From Priestia taiwanensis (GTDB taxonomy: Bacteria; Bacillota; Bacilli; Bacillales; Bacillaceae_G): 64,000 bases of DNA. The position numbers were made by a program, and so were the translations under genes. The DNA is taken from assembly GCF_014638355.1 (NCBI RefSeq), contig NZ_BMFK01000001.1, positions 1,565,160 to 1,629,159 of the forward strand, read 5' to 3'. A model generated the notes under the pieces. The model was not told the origin of the DNA, searched no databases, and saw only the letters and a list, made by a program, of their open reading frames with translations. Of the stretch, positions 27,770-36,090 are shown one piece after another. Position 1 is the stretch's first letter, and each line of letters starts with the position of its first letter.

Positions 27770-28471
27770 TTATAATTCACGTAATGCTTGTACGATTTCT
27801 GTTTTTGACTTTGTTTTCTCATCGATCGTTTTGATTACGCGAGCTGGTGTACCTGCAACTACTGTATGTGCTGGTACATCTTCTACTACAACTGCTCCAG
27901 CTGCAACTACTGCGCCTTCACCAATTTTCACGCCTTCAAGAACTACTGCGTTTGCTCCGATTAATACGTTATCTTCTAAAATAACTGGTTGTGCAGAAGG
28001 TGGCTCGATAACGCCTGCTAATACTGCACCTGCACCTACGTGACAGTTCTTACCTACTGTTGCACGTCCACCAAGTACTGCGTTCATGTCGATCATTGTA
28101 CCTTCACCGATTACCGCACCGATGTTTAATACCGCACCCATCATGATAACAGCGTTGTTACCGATTTCTACTTGGTCACGAATGATTGCGCCTGGCTCAA
28201 TACGAGCATTTACGCCTTTCATATCAAATAAAGGAATCGCTGAGTTGCGACGGTCGTTTTCTACCACATAGTCTGTGATATGCGCTTCGTTTGCTTCTAA
28301 CGCTTCTTTCACTGCATTCCACTCACCAAATACAACCCCTGTATTCGCTTCTATGAATGCTTGTACCGCTTCCGGGAATTCAACCTTTGCCATATCCCCT
28401 TTAATATATACTTTCACTGGTGTTTTCTTTTCACTCTTTTGAATAAATTCAATAATTTGCTTTGCATCCAT
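27770..28471 (-). CDS. dapH: Tetrahydrodipicolinate N-acetyltransferase
   Basis: DapH acetylates tetrahydrodipicolinate from acetyl-CoA, the entry to the acetylated route to meso-diaminopimelate. The 233-residue protein has an N-terminal alpha-helical domain ([13 protein letters not shown]) and a left-handed beta-helix of hexapeptide repeats (about 90-200, e.g. [18 protein letters not shown]). The ATG at MDAKQ is used because GGAGG lies 9 bases upstream; the ATG three codons earlier abuts it. It is followed by the deacetylase gene, as ykuQ-ykuR in B. subtilis. Confidence 0.95.
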   Translation of the reverse strand: MDAKQIIEFIQKSEKKTPVKVYIKGDMAKVEFPEAVQAFIEANTGVVFGEWNAVKEALEANEAHITDYVVENDRRNSAIPLFDMKGVNARIEPGAIIRDQVEIGNNAVIMMGAVLNIGAVIGEGTMIDMNAVLGGRATVGKNCHVGAGAVLAGVIEPPSAQPVILEDNVLIGANAVVLEGVKIGEGAVVAAGAVVVEDVPAHTVVAGTPARVIKTIDEKTKSKTEIVQALREL

Positions 28472-28583
28472 TATGTACATCCTCCTCTAGATCACAATAT
28501 ATACTACTCTAACAAACGTATGTGCGAACGACAAGCCCTTAAATGCATTTCCATCCAAAAAATATTATCATTCGCACATCGCT

Positions 28584-29033
28584 TTATCTCATATTCGTTA
28601 ATAATAAAACAAGTTGATTTAATTTCTTTAATAGAGCTCGTCTTGTTAAGATTCCCTCAAAACACCCTTCTTCATTCTGTACACATACGAAAGGATGATC
28701 AATTGTCAATTCTAATCCTTTCACGACAGAATCATTCACATGAAGGCGAGGAATATCCGTCATCATGACCTCTTCCACCCTCATATGCTCTAAACGTTCA
28801 TATTCAATGCGTTCTAATCCAAGAATCGAATCTAAAATGCGAGCTGTACTAATTAATCCTTTTAGTTGATATTTCGGATCCAATACCGGAATAGCGGAAT
28901 ATCCTGATTTCACTAATATTAATAATGCATGCTCTAGGCTATGCTTTACTTGTACGTGTGCCACTTTCTCAGATGAAATAAGTAAGTCTCTTATTTTATA
29001 TGATAAGAAATCTTTATGATGAAGATGAATCAC
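28584..29033 (-). CDS. darB: CBS-domain c-di-AMP-binding protein (DarB/CbpB, YkuL)
   Basis: The 149-residue protein consists of two CBS motifs (about 20-75 and 85-140; KSGYSAIPVLD and VNDSVVKGLELT regions). The B. subtilis homologue YkuL/DarB binds c-di-AMP and, when free, stimulates (p)ppGpp synthesis by Rel and pyruvate carboxylase; the Listeria counterpart is CbpB. The start is a GTG with GGGGGAG upstream. Position next to ykuK and upstream of dapH repeats the B. subtilis order, supporting orthology. Confidence 0.88.
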   Translation of the reverse strand: MIHLHHKDFLSYKIRDLLISSEKVAHVQVKHSLEHALLILVKSGYSAIPVLDPKYQLKGLISTARILDSILGLERIEYERLEHMRVEEVMMTDIPRLHVNDSVVKGLELTIDHPFVCVQNEEGCFEGILTRRALLKKLNQLVLLLTNMR

Positions 29034-29203
29034 ATTGGCTCCCCCATTCGTGTAAACTCACCCCCTTATCATACCATAAAAGCAGCTTGTCTTCTCTTCG
29101 TTTCTCTCGCAGAAACAAAATATACCATATTCCCGCTCACCCTTATCATAGTCTTCTATCTTACTAAGAAGAATGAGCGGAACAAATAATACATACTCCA
29201 CTG

Positions 29204-29719
29204 TTATCTCGTATAGCGATTTGCATAACTAGAAGCAGCATAAGCATCTGGTTTAATTTTCGCAGTAATTCCCATTGCCGTAATACGCGATGTTGCTTCT
29301 TGAATGAATTCTCTCGTTAATCCATACTGTCCAATATCAAGGTGTATCTCCATCGTGAAATTACCTCCTTCTTTCTTATATGGATAGATAATTTCAATTA
29401 ATTCACTCGTTCGTTCTGGTGTAAATAAATACGCAATCTCTTGGCTATACATCGTTTCTAAATGAATCTTCTCTCGTAAACTCATCACTTCTCGTTTTAT
29501 CACAATTGGACGTAAGCACCCCCATGCACCATTTCCGATACGATGAATATGGATAGCAGTAATGAAGCGTGTGAATCGTGTGTGAACCTTAGAATCTGTT
29601 CCAATCGATAAGCGATAGTTTTGTCTAGGGTCTTTTTTCATAAACGTACATATTTGCCCAAACACATCCTCAAATGACATATTACACATCGATAAATTGT
29701 AAAACATCTCGTCACTCAC
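29204..29719 (-). CDS. ykuK: YkuK family (DUF458, RNase H-like) protein
   Basis: This 171-residue protein matches YkuK in length and neighbourhood. The family has a predicted RNase H-like fold (YRLSIGTDSKVHT, FTMEIHLDIGQYG and the C-terminal AYAASSYANRYT) but no established activity. The GTG start is preceded by AGGGGAGG; an ATG 13 codons upstream has no ribosome binding site. It lies between ykuJ and darB as in B. subtilis. The region between it and darB holds a large imperfect inverted repeat (CCGCTCA/TGAGCGG) that may be its terminator. Confidence 0.85.
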   Translation of the reverse strand: MSDEMFYNLSMCNMSFEDVFGQICTFMKKDPRQNYRLSIGTDSKVHTRFTRFITAIHIHRIGNGAWGCLRPIVIKREVMSLREKIHLETMYSQEIAYLFTPERTSELIEIIYPYKKEGGNFTMEIHLDIGQYGLTREFIQEATSRITAMGITAKIKPDAYAASSYANRYTR

Positions 29720-29785
29720 GATTTGTCCTCCCCTCTGCATTAAATAACTACGTGGCACTATATTGTATTCTTAAAAACAAGAGTT

Positions 29786-29839
29786 ATGTACATATAAAAA
29801 CACCCCACTTGAACAAGTGGGGTGTTTTTATATGTACAT
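29786..29839. terminator. Long perfect inverted repeat / bidirectional terminator
   Basis: Two 26-base arms (beginning ATGTACATATAAAAACACCC) are exact complements separated by two bases. The core CACCCCACTTG hairpin with T runs on each side is a terminator for ykuJ; the matching outer bases make it unusually long. Confidence 0.8.
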
Positions 29840-29842
29840 GTA

Positions 29843-30082
29843 TTATGAAATCATATCATAAATTTCGATTGCAACTAAATCGATGTTGTCGTATTGATAT
29901 GTTTGTGGCTTCTCACCTTGTTGATATACTTCTAATTCGAATGTTTCCGTTTTATCAAAGTACTTTACGCTGCACATACGTACACCTTCAACTTCGAAGA
30001 AACGTTGAGAAACTTCACCGCTCGTTGTCGCTTGTTCTTTCAAGTTCTCCAGACGAGTAATAATTCCTTGTAGCAGAGACAT
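29843..30082 (-). CDS. ykuJ: YkuJ family protein
   Basis: The 79-residue protein MSLLQGIITRLENLKEQ... matches the small YkuJ family (79 residues in B. subtilis), which has a known fold but no known function. The ATG has AAGGAG 9 bases upstream. The frame stays open upstream, but that part lacks a ribosome binding site and is not part of the family. Synteny with ykuK, darB and the ykuI gene further along supports the call. Confidence 0.88.
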   Translation of the reverse strand: MSLLQGIITRLENLKEQATTSGEVSQRFFEVEGVRMCSVKYFDKTETFELEVYQQGEKPQTYQYDNIDLVAIEIYDMIS

Positions 30083-30474
30083 AAAAAATCTCTCCTTTCT
30101 TCTATCTTTTTGCTTATCACTAGCTTTTGCATACATTGACATTCTATCCATACGAAATGAAAAATCGCACCTAGAAAATGCCCCTTTTACTAGAATAATC
30201 GTTCTCCGCTCGAATGACAATGAAAAACCACTTTTCTATCAATAATCCACAATGTTTCGACAATTCTCCTCGACATTTCGTCCGTTTTCTTTGCCAAATC
30301 ACAAGCCTTTCGTAACTTTTTACAAAAAATTCACAAAAAATAAGAAAAAGAACTATGTTTTTAGCATACTTTGTAGCATACATTAATATCGTTGTTAAAG
30401 TGAGTTAATATTCCCTTAACACCGTCTCACTATAATAAAGCTAAGAGGGAATAACCACTAAAAGGAGGATCATT
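30083..30474. other. Intergenic region without a gene
   Basis: About 390 bases separate ykuJ from the next gene. I see a TATAAT at 30431-30436 that may be the -10 box for the downstream gene, with no convincing -35, and no hairpin or RNA motif that I recognise. Confidence 0.5.
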
Positions 30475-30780
30475 ATGAAGTCTTTTTATGTTATTGGTTT
30501 CACAATATTAACGGAGGTGTTTCTTACTATTCTAATTGCTCTGCTAACCGGATGGAGCTATACGAGTATTTCTTTCTTCGTCAGTATCGCGCTCATCATC
30601 GGTATTTTTTGGCTAACTGTTCAAGGAAATATTCCGCTATATAACATTCAATATGAAATTCCATCAAAAGCTGGTATTGTCGATGAACCAGAAACCACTT
30701 CTACTACTTTCTCACCAGTTCTTCAAGGCTCTGCTTTATACAGTATCTTATCTATCGCACTTTTATTTCTTTTCACATAA
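30475..30780 (+). CDS. Small membrane protein of unknown function
   Basis: The 101-residue protein has three hydrophobic segments (about residues 5-25, 29-49 and 84-101) and a polar middle with IPSKAGIVDEPETTS. The ATG is preceded by AAAGGAGG, so translation is likely strong. It is followed by another small gene about 100 bases later. I recognise no family. Confidence 0.7.
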   Translation: MKSFYVIGFTILTEVFLTILIALLTGWSYTSISFFVSIALIIGIFWLTVQGNIPLYNIQYEIPSKAGIVDEPETTSTTFSPVLQGSALYSILSIALLFLFT

Positions 30781-30884
30781 CCACAAACGCGTTCATCTTG
30801 TATAAGTAAGTATTAACGTATATACTAACGAGATATGACTCCCTTCTTTATTAAAAATAAGGGAATAAACAAGGAGACGACAAA

Positions 30885-31193
30885 ATGACAGAACAACAAA
30901 TTTTAAACATATTAACAGAGGCATACGTAACGGAAATTGATGTTGATTTCCAAACAGAAGAAGGCTCTATCACAATGCCAGTTGTTTTATTCACGGAAGA
31001 AAACACAAAAAAAGCAGAGCGTCCATCAATTGGCGATGATATGGTTGTCATCGGATATGTGAAAGGTTTAGAAAACTCCATTTGCGTGAACAAAACAGAA
31101 GAAGCCTTGCCTGTATATATCGTTGTAGGCAACGAAGGCGCATGGGAATATATAAACATCTTCCCTACTTTAAAAGAAATGGTAACAGAATAG
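30885..31193 (+). CDS. Small acidic cytoplasmic protein of unknown function
   Basis: The 102-residue acidic protein has no signal or membrane segment. It appears to be a beta-rich single domain (MPVVLFTEEN, DDMVVIGYVKGLE, VYIVVGNEGAWEYINI). The ATG follows AAGGAG. It ends at a strong terminator. Function unknown; it may be co-expressed with the preceding small membrane protein. Confidence 0.72.
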   Translation: MTEQQILNILTEAYVTEIDVDFQTEEGSITMPVVLFTEENTKKAERPSIGDDMVVIGYVKGLENSICVNKTEEALPVYIVVGNEGAWEYINIFPTLKEMVTE

Positions 31194-31201
31194 AAACATC
31201 G

Positions 31202-31234
31202 AATGCCTCTTTTCAATTGAAAAGAGGCATTTTT
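31202..31234 (+). terminator. Terminator of the 102-residue protein gene
   Basis: The perfect 13-bp stem AATGCCTCTTTTC / GAAAAGAGGCATT is followed by five T. Confidence 0.9.
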
Positions 31235-31316
31235 GTGACAGAATCGTCTAAAGTATTTCATTCTTTCCCTATCCTTCGTACAATAAAGATGTAAGGTACA
31301 AGTGGGAGGGATTACG

Positions 31317-31748
31317 ATGGAGTTAGCTTATAAGACAGTATTAGTAGCGGTAGACGGTTCTGAAGAAGCTGAACGTGCACTCGCTAAAGCAATACAAGTT
31401 GCAAAGCGCAACAATGCCAAGTTAGTTATCACACACGTTGCAGACTTAGGTGTCTATACAGGTAACGTGTACAACCCAACTTTTCACGAAAGCCTCGTTT
31501 CATATGGAGAAGAAATATTATCTGCCTACAAAGATAGAGCAACAGAAGCTGAGATTGAAGTAGAAACATATTTAGCATACGGTTCTGCAAAAAGTGTCAT
31601 TCCAAAAGATGTCGCCATTAAATTTAATGTTGATTTAATTGTTTGCGGAGCACATGGAACAAATGCAGTTGAACGTCTCTTCATTGGTAGTGTATCAGAA
31701 AGCATTACTCGCCTCGCGAAGTGCGATGTATTAGTTGTTAAAAAGTAA
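31317..31748 (+). CDS. Universal stress protein (UspA family)
   Basis: The 143-residue single-domain Usp has the N-terminal strand VLVAVDGSEEAERAL and a complete nucleotide-binding motif G-x2-G-x9-G-S (GAHGTNAVERLFIGSVS), so it is of the ATP-binding type. Such proteins aid survival under stress. The ATG of MELAYKT has GGGAGGG 6 bases upstream; the ATG five codons earlier overlaps the ribosome binding site. It is monocistronic with its own terminator. Confidence 0.9.
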   Translation: MELAYKTVLVAVDGSEEAERALAKAIQVAKRNNAKLVITHVADLGVYTGNVYNPTFHESLVSYGEEILSAYKDRATEAEIEVETYLAYGSAKSVIPKDVAIKFNVDLIVCGAHGTNAVERLFIGSVSESITRLAKCDVLVVKK

Positions 31749-31769
31749 GGCTATAATTTATATAATAAA

Positions 31770-31827
31770 AAAATAAAAAACTGTACTAGTGTAAATTGAA
31801 AAATCACTAGTACAGTTTTTTATTTTT
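31770..31827 (+). terminator. Terminator of the universal stress protein gene
   Basis: A 17-bp core stem (AAAAAACTGTACTAGTG and complement) with further A/T pairs outside, a 13-nt loop and T runs. Confidence 0.88.
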
Positions 31828-31847
31828 CATCATTACCCTCTTATTTT

Positions 31848-31862
31848 TTGAAAACGCGTACA
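31848..31862 (+). promoter_or_regulatory. Candidate cre site upstream of the serine dehydratase block
   Basis: TTGAAAACGCGTACA fits the cre consensus WTGNAANCGNWNNCW except for one W position (G). It lies 264 bases before the EIIC-like gene in a 300-base gap that otherwise holds no gene. It could give CcpA control of serine breakdown. Confidence 0.45.
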
Positions 31863-32125
31863 TCACCAATCCGCTTACAACCTATAGAAATTCTACACTT
31901 ATACGCTCATTCTTTTATTCACCAAAACCATCAATAATAACCAACATAAACACAACAGTTAACGTAAATAACATGTAACAGTTTTTTTCTAAATTGCCAA
32001 AAAAATAAAAATAATCGAAACAACTTTTTTTTGCGATATACTAAAATCCGAATTACTATTTCACGTTCTATTTCATATTAAAAGGGGAATAGAAAAGATT
32101 GCATATCTAAAGGAGAAAACAAGGG
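31863..32125 (+). other. Leader/promoter region of the serine dehydratase block
   Basis: The remaining gap before the EIIC-like gene is very AT-rich. TTACAA ... TTATAC and TATACTAAAAT are weak promoter candidates. No riboswitch is recognised. The ribosome binding site AAAGGAG precedes the gene. Confidence 0.4.
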
Positions 32126-33157
32126 ATGGAGATTTTAAAAGGGACTTTATTATTATTATTAGTACTATCTTTATTTTCATTATTCAGTTTCAAAGCTCCT
32201 AATGGTATGAAAGCAATGGGAGCACTAGCAAACGCAGCTGTTGCTAGTTTCCTAGTAGAAGCATTCCAATTATATGTTGGTGGCGATTTATTCGGCTTTG
32301 AATTTTTAGGAGAAGTTGGTACATCGGCTGGTAGTCTAGGTGGTGTTGCTGGTGCGACATTAGTCGGACTTGCAATGGGGGTATCACCTGTATACGCAAT
32401 GTTAATGGGAGCATCCGTTGCCAAATTTGGTCTATTGCCAGGATTTTTCGCTGGTTACTTAGTATCATTCGTTATTAAGCAAATCGTGAAGCGTGTTCCA
32501 GAGGGCTTAGACTTAATCGCATGTATCGTAATTGCAGCGCCTCTTACTCGTTACATCGCGCAAGTAACAGACCCAATTATTAAAGGCACACTTCTTCAAA
32601 TTGGTGGAATTTTAGAATCTGCTTCTGCTGATAGCCCAATTATCATGGGAATTATCCTTGGCGGCGTTATTACAGTTGTTGCAACGGCTCCACTTAGCTC
32701 GATGGCACTAACAGCAATGATTGGTTTAACGGGCATGCCAATGGCAATCGGTGCATTAGCTGTAACAAGTTCTTCATTCATGAACTATGTATTCTTTAAG
32801 CGTATGAAGTTCGGTGATAAGCGTACAACAATCGCTGTTGCAATTGAACCATTAACACAAGCTGACTTAATCTCAGCTAATCCAATTCCTGTATATATTA
32901 CAAACTTCATGGGTGGTGCGATGGCAGGGGTAATCGTATCACAATTTGGTTTAATTAATAATGCTACAGGAACAGCTACTCCAATCGCTGGATTAATGGT
33001 TATGTATGGATTTAATGATGCAACGACCGTAACAATCTGCGCTGTTGCCATTGCAATTTCCGGTATCATCGCTGGTTACATCGGTTCATTAATCTTTAAA
33101 AATTACAAGATTCGTACAGTTGCTGAAATTCGTGGAACAAGTGAACAAGCTGCATAA
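32126..33157 (+). CDS. PTS EIIC-like membrane protein linked to serine dehydratase
   Basis: The 343-residue membrane protein has about nine hydrophobic segments rich in Gly and Ala and matches the EIIC-2 type family often annotated as PTS sugar transporter subunit IIC. No EIIA, EIIB or phosphorylation-site domain is present here or next door. The gene lies 88 bases upstream of sdaAB in the same direction, suggesting a serine-related transporter or sensor rather than a sugar permease. That role is inference from context. The ATG is preceded by AAAGGAG. Confidence 0.7.
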   Translation: MEILKGTLLLLLVLSLFSLFSFKAPNGMKAMGALANAAVASFLVEAFQLYVGGDLFGFEFLGEVGTSAGSLGGVAGATLVGLAMGVSPVYAMLMGASVAKFGLLPGFFAGYLVSFVIKQIVKRVPEGLDLIACIVIAAPLTRYIAQVTDPIIKGTLLQIGGILESASADSPIIMGIILGGVITVVATAPLSSMALTAMIGLTGMPMAIGALAVTSSSFMNYVFFKRMKFGDKRTTIAVAIEPLTQADLISANPIPVYITNFMGGAMAGVIVSQFGLINNATGTATPIAGLMVMYGFNDATTVTICAVAIAISGIIAGYIGSLIFKNYKIRTVAEIRGTSEQAA

Positions 33158-33173
33158 TAAATAATTGTAATTC

Positions 33174-33211
33174 GAAGAAGCAGAACATTTCGTTCTGCTC
33201 TCTTCTTGTTC
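33174..33211 (+). terminator. Possible attenuator between the EIIC-like gene and sdaAB
   Basis: GAAGAAGCAGAAC and GTTCTGCTCTCTTC form an imperfect hairpin followed by a T-rich run, 15 bases after the stop of the membrane protein gene. It may reduce read-through. Confidence 0.5.
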
Positions 33212-33245
33212 TTACAACATATACTAACACTACAGGAGGAAAACA

Positions 33246-33908
33246 ATGAAGTATAAAACAGTATTCGATATAATTGGCCCAGTCATGATTGGACCTTCTA
33301 GTTCACATACAGCAGGTGCTGCTCGTATTGGACGTGTTGCTCGTCAACTATTTAATAAACAACCAAAGAAAGTAGTTGTTTCTTTATATGAATCATTCGC
33401 AAAAACATACAAAGGACACGGCACAGACGTTGCAATCATTGGCGGTCTGTTAGATTTCGATACAGACGATTTACGTATCCCACAATCGCTTGAACTTGCG
33501 AAAGAAGCAGGAATGGAAGTTACTTTCGTCGAAGAAGAAGCTACATCCCCACACCCAAACACTGCAAAATTACTACTAACAGATGGCGAAGATGAGCTAG
33601 AAGTTGTCGGTATTTCCATCGGTGGTGGTAAAATGGAGATTATTGAGTTAAATGGCTTTGCATTAAAATTAACGGGTACTAATCCAGCTCTTGTTATTTT
33701 ACATCATGACCGTTACGGTGCTGTTGCAAATGTAACGAAGACACTTGCTGAGAATCAAGTAAATATCGGTCACATGGAAGTGGCACGTAAAGAAAAAGGA
33801 AAAAAAGCAATCATGATCATTGAATCAGATGAGCTTGTAAGCGATGAGCTAATCGCAGAAATCCAAACACTTCCAAACATTTTACAAGTAACAACAATTG
33901 AAAACTAA
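33246..33908 (+). CDS. sdaAB: L-serine dehydratase, iron-sulfur-dependent, beta subunit
   Basis: The beta subunit (220 residues) of the [4Fe-4S] enzyme that converts L-serine to pyruvate and ammonia. It shows the family start DIIGPVMIGPSSSHTAGAAR and a C-terminal ACT domain (about 148-220, from ALVILHHDRYGAVANVTKTL), which binds serine in relatives. The ATG follows AGGAGG. sdaAA follows after 34 bases; both subunits are needed. Confidence 0.96.
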   Translation: MKYKTVFDIIGPVMIGPSSSHTAGAARIGRVARQLFNKQPKKVVVSLYESFAKTYKGHGTDVAIIGGLLDFDTDDLRIPQSLELAKEAGMEVTFVEEEATSPHPNTAKLLLTDGEDELEVVGISIGGGKMEIIELNGFALKLTGTNPALVILHHDRYGAVANVTKTLAENQVNIGHMEVARKEKGKKAIMIIESDELVSDELIAEIQTLPNILQVTTIEN

Positions 33909-33942
33909 AACAACAACAAAGTGAAGATAAAGGAATGATACT

Positions 33943-34815
33943 ATGTTTCGTAATGTAGCAGAGCTAGTAGCACTAGCAGAAGAAAAAGGCGTTAAAATCG
34001 CAGAAGTTATGATTGAGCAAGAAATGCGCGTGACAAAACGCTCTCGTGAAGAAATTTTCGTTGGTATGGAAAAGAACTTAAAAACGATGGAAGATGCAGT
34101 AGAGCGTGGTTTAAAAGGTGTTAAGTCTGTAACTGGCTTAACTGGCGGCGATGCTGTATTAATGAAGAAATACATTGACAGCGGCAAAGGCTTATCAGGT
34201 CACACAATTTTAGACGCGGTAAGTAAAGCCGTTGCAACGAATGAAGTAAATGCAGCAATGGGTACAATTTGTGCAACACCAACTGCTGGTTCAGCTGGTA
34301 CAGTACCAGGCGTACTATTTGCAGTAAAAGATAAATTAAATCCGACTCGTGAAGAAATGATTCAATTCTTATTCACAGCTGGCGCATTCGGTCTTGTTGT
34401 AGCAAACAACGCATCAATTTCTGGTGCAGCTGGTGGTTGCCAAGCCGAAGTTGGTAGCGCAAGCGCAATGGCAGCAGCAGCAACAGTAGAGATGGCTGGC
34501 GGTACACCACAGCAAGCTGCTGAAGCAATGGCAATTGCCTTAAAGAACATGCTAGGTCTAGTATGTGATCCAGTAGCTGGACTTGTAGAGGTACCTTGTG
34601 TAAAGCGTAATGCAGCTGGTGCATCAAATGCAATGATCGCAGCTGATATGGCTCTAGCAGGTATTTGGAGTCGTATTCCATGTGACGAAGTAATTGATGC
34701 CATGTTCCGTATCGGTCAAACAATGCCATCTGCACTTCGTGAAACAGCAGAAGGTGGCTTAGCAGCAACACCAACTGGTAAACGATTAGAAGCTGAAATC
34801 TTCGGTGATAAATAA
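33943..34815 (+). CDS. sdaAA: L-serine dehydratase, iron-sulfur-dependent, alpha subunit
   Basis: The catalytic subunit (290 residues) carries the cluster-binding cysteines: one in GTICATPTAGSAGT (about residue 110), one in AAGGCQAEVGS (about 166) and two in LVCDPVAGLVEVPCVKRN (about 207 and 218). It completes the sdaAB-sdaAA enzyme. It ends at a terminator. Confidence 0.96.
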   Translation: MFRNVAELVALAEEKGVKIAEVMIEQEMRVTKRSREEIFVGMEKNLKTMEDAVERGLKGVKSVTGLTGGDAVLMKKYIDSGKGLSGHTILDAVSKAVATNEVNAAMGTICATPTAGSAGTVPGVLFAVKDKLNPTREEMIQFLFTAGAFGLVVANNASISGAAGGCQAEVGSASAMAAAATVEMAGGTPQQAAEAMAIALKNMLGLVCDPVAGLVEVPCVKRNAAGASNAMIAADMALAGIWSRIPCDEVIDAMFRIGQTMPSALRETAEGGLAATPTGKRLEAEIFGDK

Positions 34816-34821
34816 TTCTTC

Positions 34822-34853
34822 TCCCTTATGCTTACAAGCATAGGGGATTTTTT
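34822..34853 (+). terminator. Terminator of the sda operon
   Basis: CCCTTATGCTT and AGCATAGGGG pair (one G-U) around a 3-nt loop and are followed by six T. Confidence 0.85.
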
Positions 34854-34955
34854 ATTAAACAAAAACCCCCTCTACTCCCGCTCTTTCTGCACACCTTGTC
34901 CATCTCTCTCATATATTATTTTGATACACACTTTTTCTCAAAAAGGAGGGATACT

Positions 34956-35222
34956 ATGGACGTTCAATTATATCCAGAAGCAATGATGCTCGTTCCTCTT
35001 CTCCTCATCTTAGGAACGATGCTCAAATCCGTAAAACAAATCCCAGACTGGTCTATTCCGTGGATTTTGCTCTTCTTTAGCGGTGTTTATTTCTTTATTA
35101 GAGACGGCTTTACAGCAGAAGCATTTCTCAATGCAATCGCCGCTGTCGGTATTGCCGTATACGGAAACCAATTGTACAAGCAAACCGTTGTGAACCGCAC
35201 AGAAGACAAAAAAGAAGAATAA
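34956..35222 (+). CDS. Phage-holin-like small membrane protein (Hol44-type)
   Basis: The 88-residue protein has three hydrophobic segments (about 8-24, 35-52, 56-75) and a charged tail. The pattern resembles Gram-positive phage holins of the Hol44 type, as I recall them, which form lysis holes in the membrane. No endolysin or other phage gene is adjacent, so this is an orphan relic or a domesticated holin. The ATG has AAAGGAGGG upstream, a strong site. Family assignment is by pattern, not search. Confidence 0.6.
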   Translation: MDVQLYPEAMMLVPLLLILGTMLKSVKQIPDWSIPWILLFFSGVYFFIRDGFTAEAFLNAIAAVGIAVYGNQLYKQTVVNRTEDKKEE

Positions 35223-35225
35223 AAG

Positions 35226-35257
35226 AAAAAGGTGAGCCTAGTGTGCGCTCACCTTTT
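35226..35257 (+). terminator. Terminator of the holin-like gene
   Basis: The 11-bp stem AAAAGGTGAGC / GCTCACCTTTT with a 9-nt loop begins right after the stop codon. Confidence 0.85.
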
Positions 35258-35360
35258 CCCTGCAAGTAATATTCATCTTGCATATAACAAAAAACAAAGC
35301 GTCTATACAAAATCACAAAAAACTCTATTACATACGTATTTTACATTCTAGCCTCTTCAC

Positions 35361-35393
35361 TAGCCACATAACCTTTACAAGATTATGTGGCTA
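35361..35393. terminator. Hairpin, possible terminator
   Basis: The perfect 11-bp inverted repeat TAGCCACATAA / TTATGTGGCTA with an 11-nt loop has no T run, so it may instead be a structured end of the element at 35400-35490. Confidence 0.45.
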
Positions 35394-35399
35394 GGACTC

Positions 35400-35490
35400 A
35401 CTCCTAATTGAATCTCTACATACCCTGTGGACAACCTTCCTCACATGATAAAGACGCCATGGCGACCTAGCTGTAATAAACATTAGGAGT
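35400..35490. repeat. Candidate intergenic repeat element
   Basis: A 91-base block is bounded by the inverted repeat ACTCCTAAT (35400-35408) / ATTAGGAGT (35482-35490) and contains the 10-base palindrome CGCCATGGCG (35455-35464). It is richer in GC than its surroundings and lies downstream of the unknown membrane gene. I believe it is one of the small repeat families of the B. cereus group, but only one copy is present here, so this cannot be shown from the window. Confidence 0.4.
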
Positions 35491-35515
35491 GGCTACGCTT
35501 TTTTGTTGGTTATCT

Positions 35516-36076
35516 CTATTTAACTAGTATATCTTTGTATTTTGTATCTATATAGATTGATTCGTTTTCTCCTTTCTTTATACTAAAATTGTCTGATGAA
35601 TGGAATTTAATAAGGCCCGGCTCATACTCTCTAACACTGTCTTTTCTAAAAAGAATAGGATTAATCGATTTAAACAAGGTATATTTGGATGAAAACACAT
35701 CATAGCTAGCGCCTGTTTCATATTCAATCGTATGTTTGACATTTGAACTTTCATGAACCAAATACGAAGGTGATAAATCTTTGTTTCCTTCAATATACAC
35801 ATAATAATATGGATGGTTTTTTGTTGACCATAGCCACCCTACGTGAATAATTACCAAAAACACATTAATCAGTATGATTTTTCTGAGTTTAACTTGTCTC
35901 TTTTGTAGGAAGAAGTGCGTAAATAGCGGAACAACAAATACACTAGTTGAAGCTATCCATTTATCCACTGGCATGTCATTTATCCATATAACAAATCCCC
36001 AAATCTTCATAAGGATAAATATACATAGAACTATCATTAATAATTTTAATAAAGAATACAGAAGATTCTTTAGCAT
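35516..36076 (-). CDS. Hypothetical membrane protein
   Basis: The 186-residue protein has three N-terminal hydrophobic segments (about 5-28, 42-60 and 70-90) followed by a polar C-terminal half of about 95 residues, probably outside the cell. The ATG of MLKNLLYSLLK is used because GGAGGG lies just upstream. It is AT-rich and flanked by structured intergenic DNA on both sides, which hints at an accessory gene. I recognise no family. Confidence 0.65.
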   Translation of the reverse strand: MLKNLLYSLLKLLMIVLCIFILMKIWGFVIWINDMPVDKWIASTSVFVVPLFTHFFLQKRQVKLRKIILINVFLVIIHVGWLWSTKNHPYYYVYIEGNKDLSPSYLVHESSNVKHTIEYETGASYDVFSSKYTLFKSINPILFRKDSVREYEPGLIKFHSSDNFSIKKGENESIYIDTKYKDILVK

Positions 36077-36090
36077 GTTTCCCTCCACTA

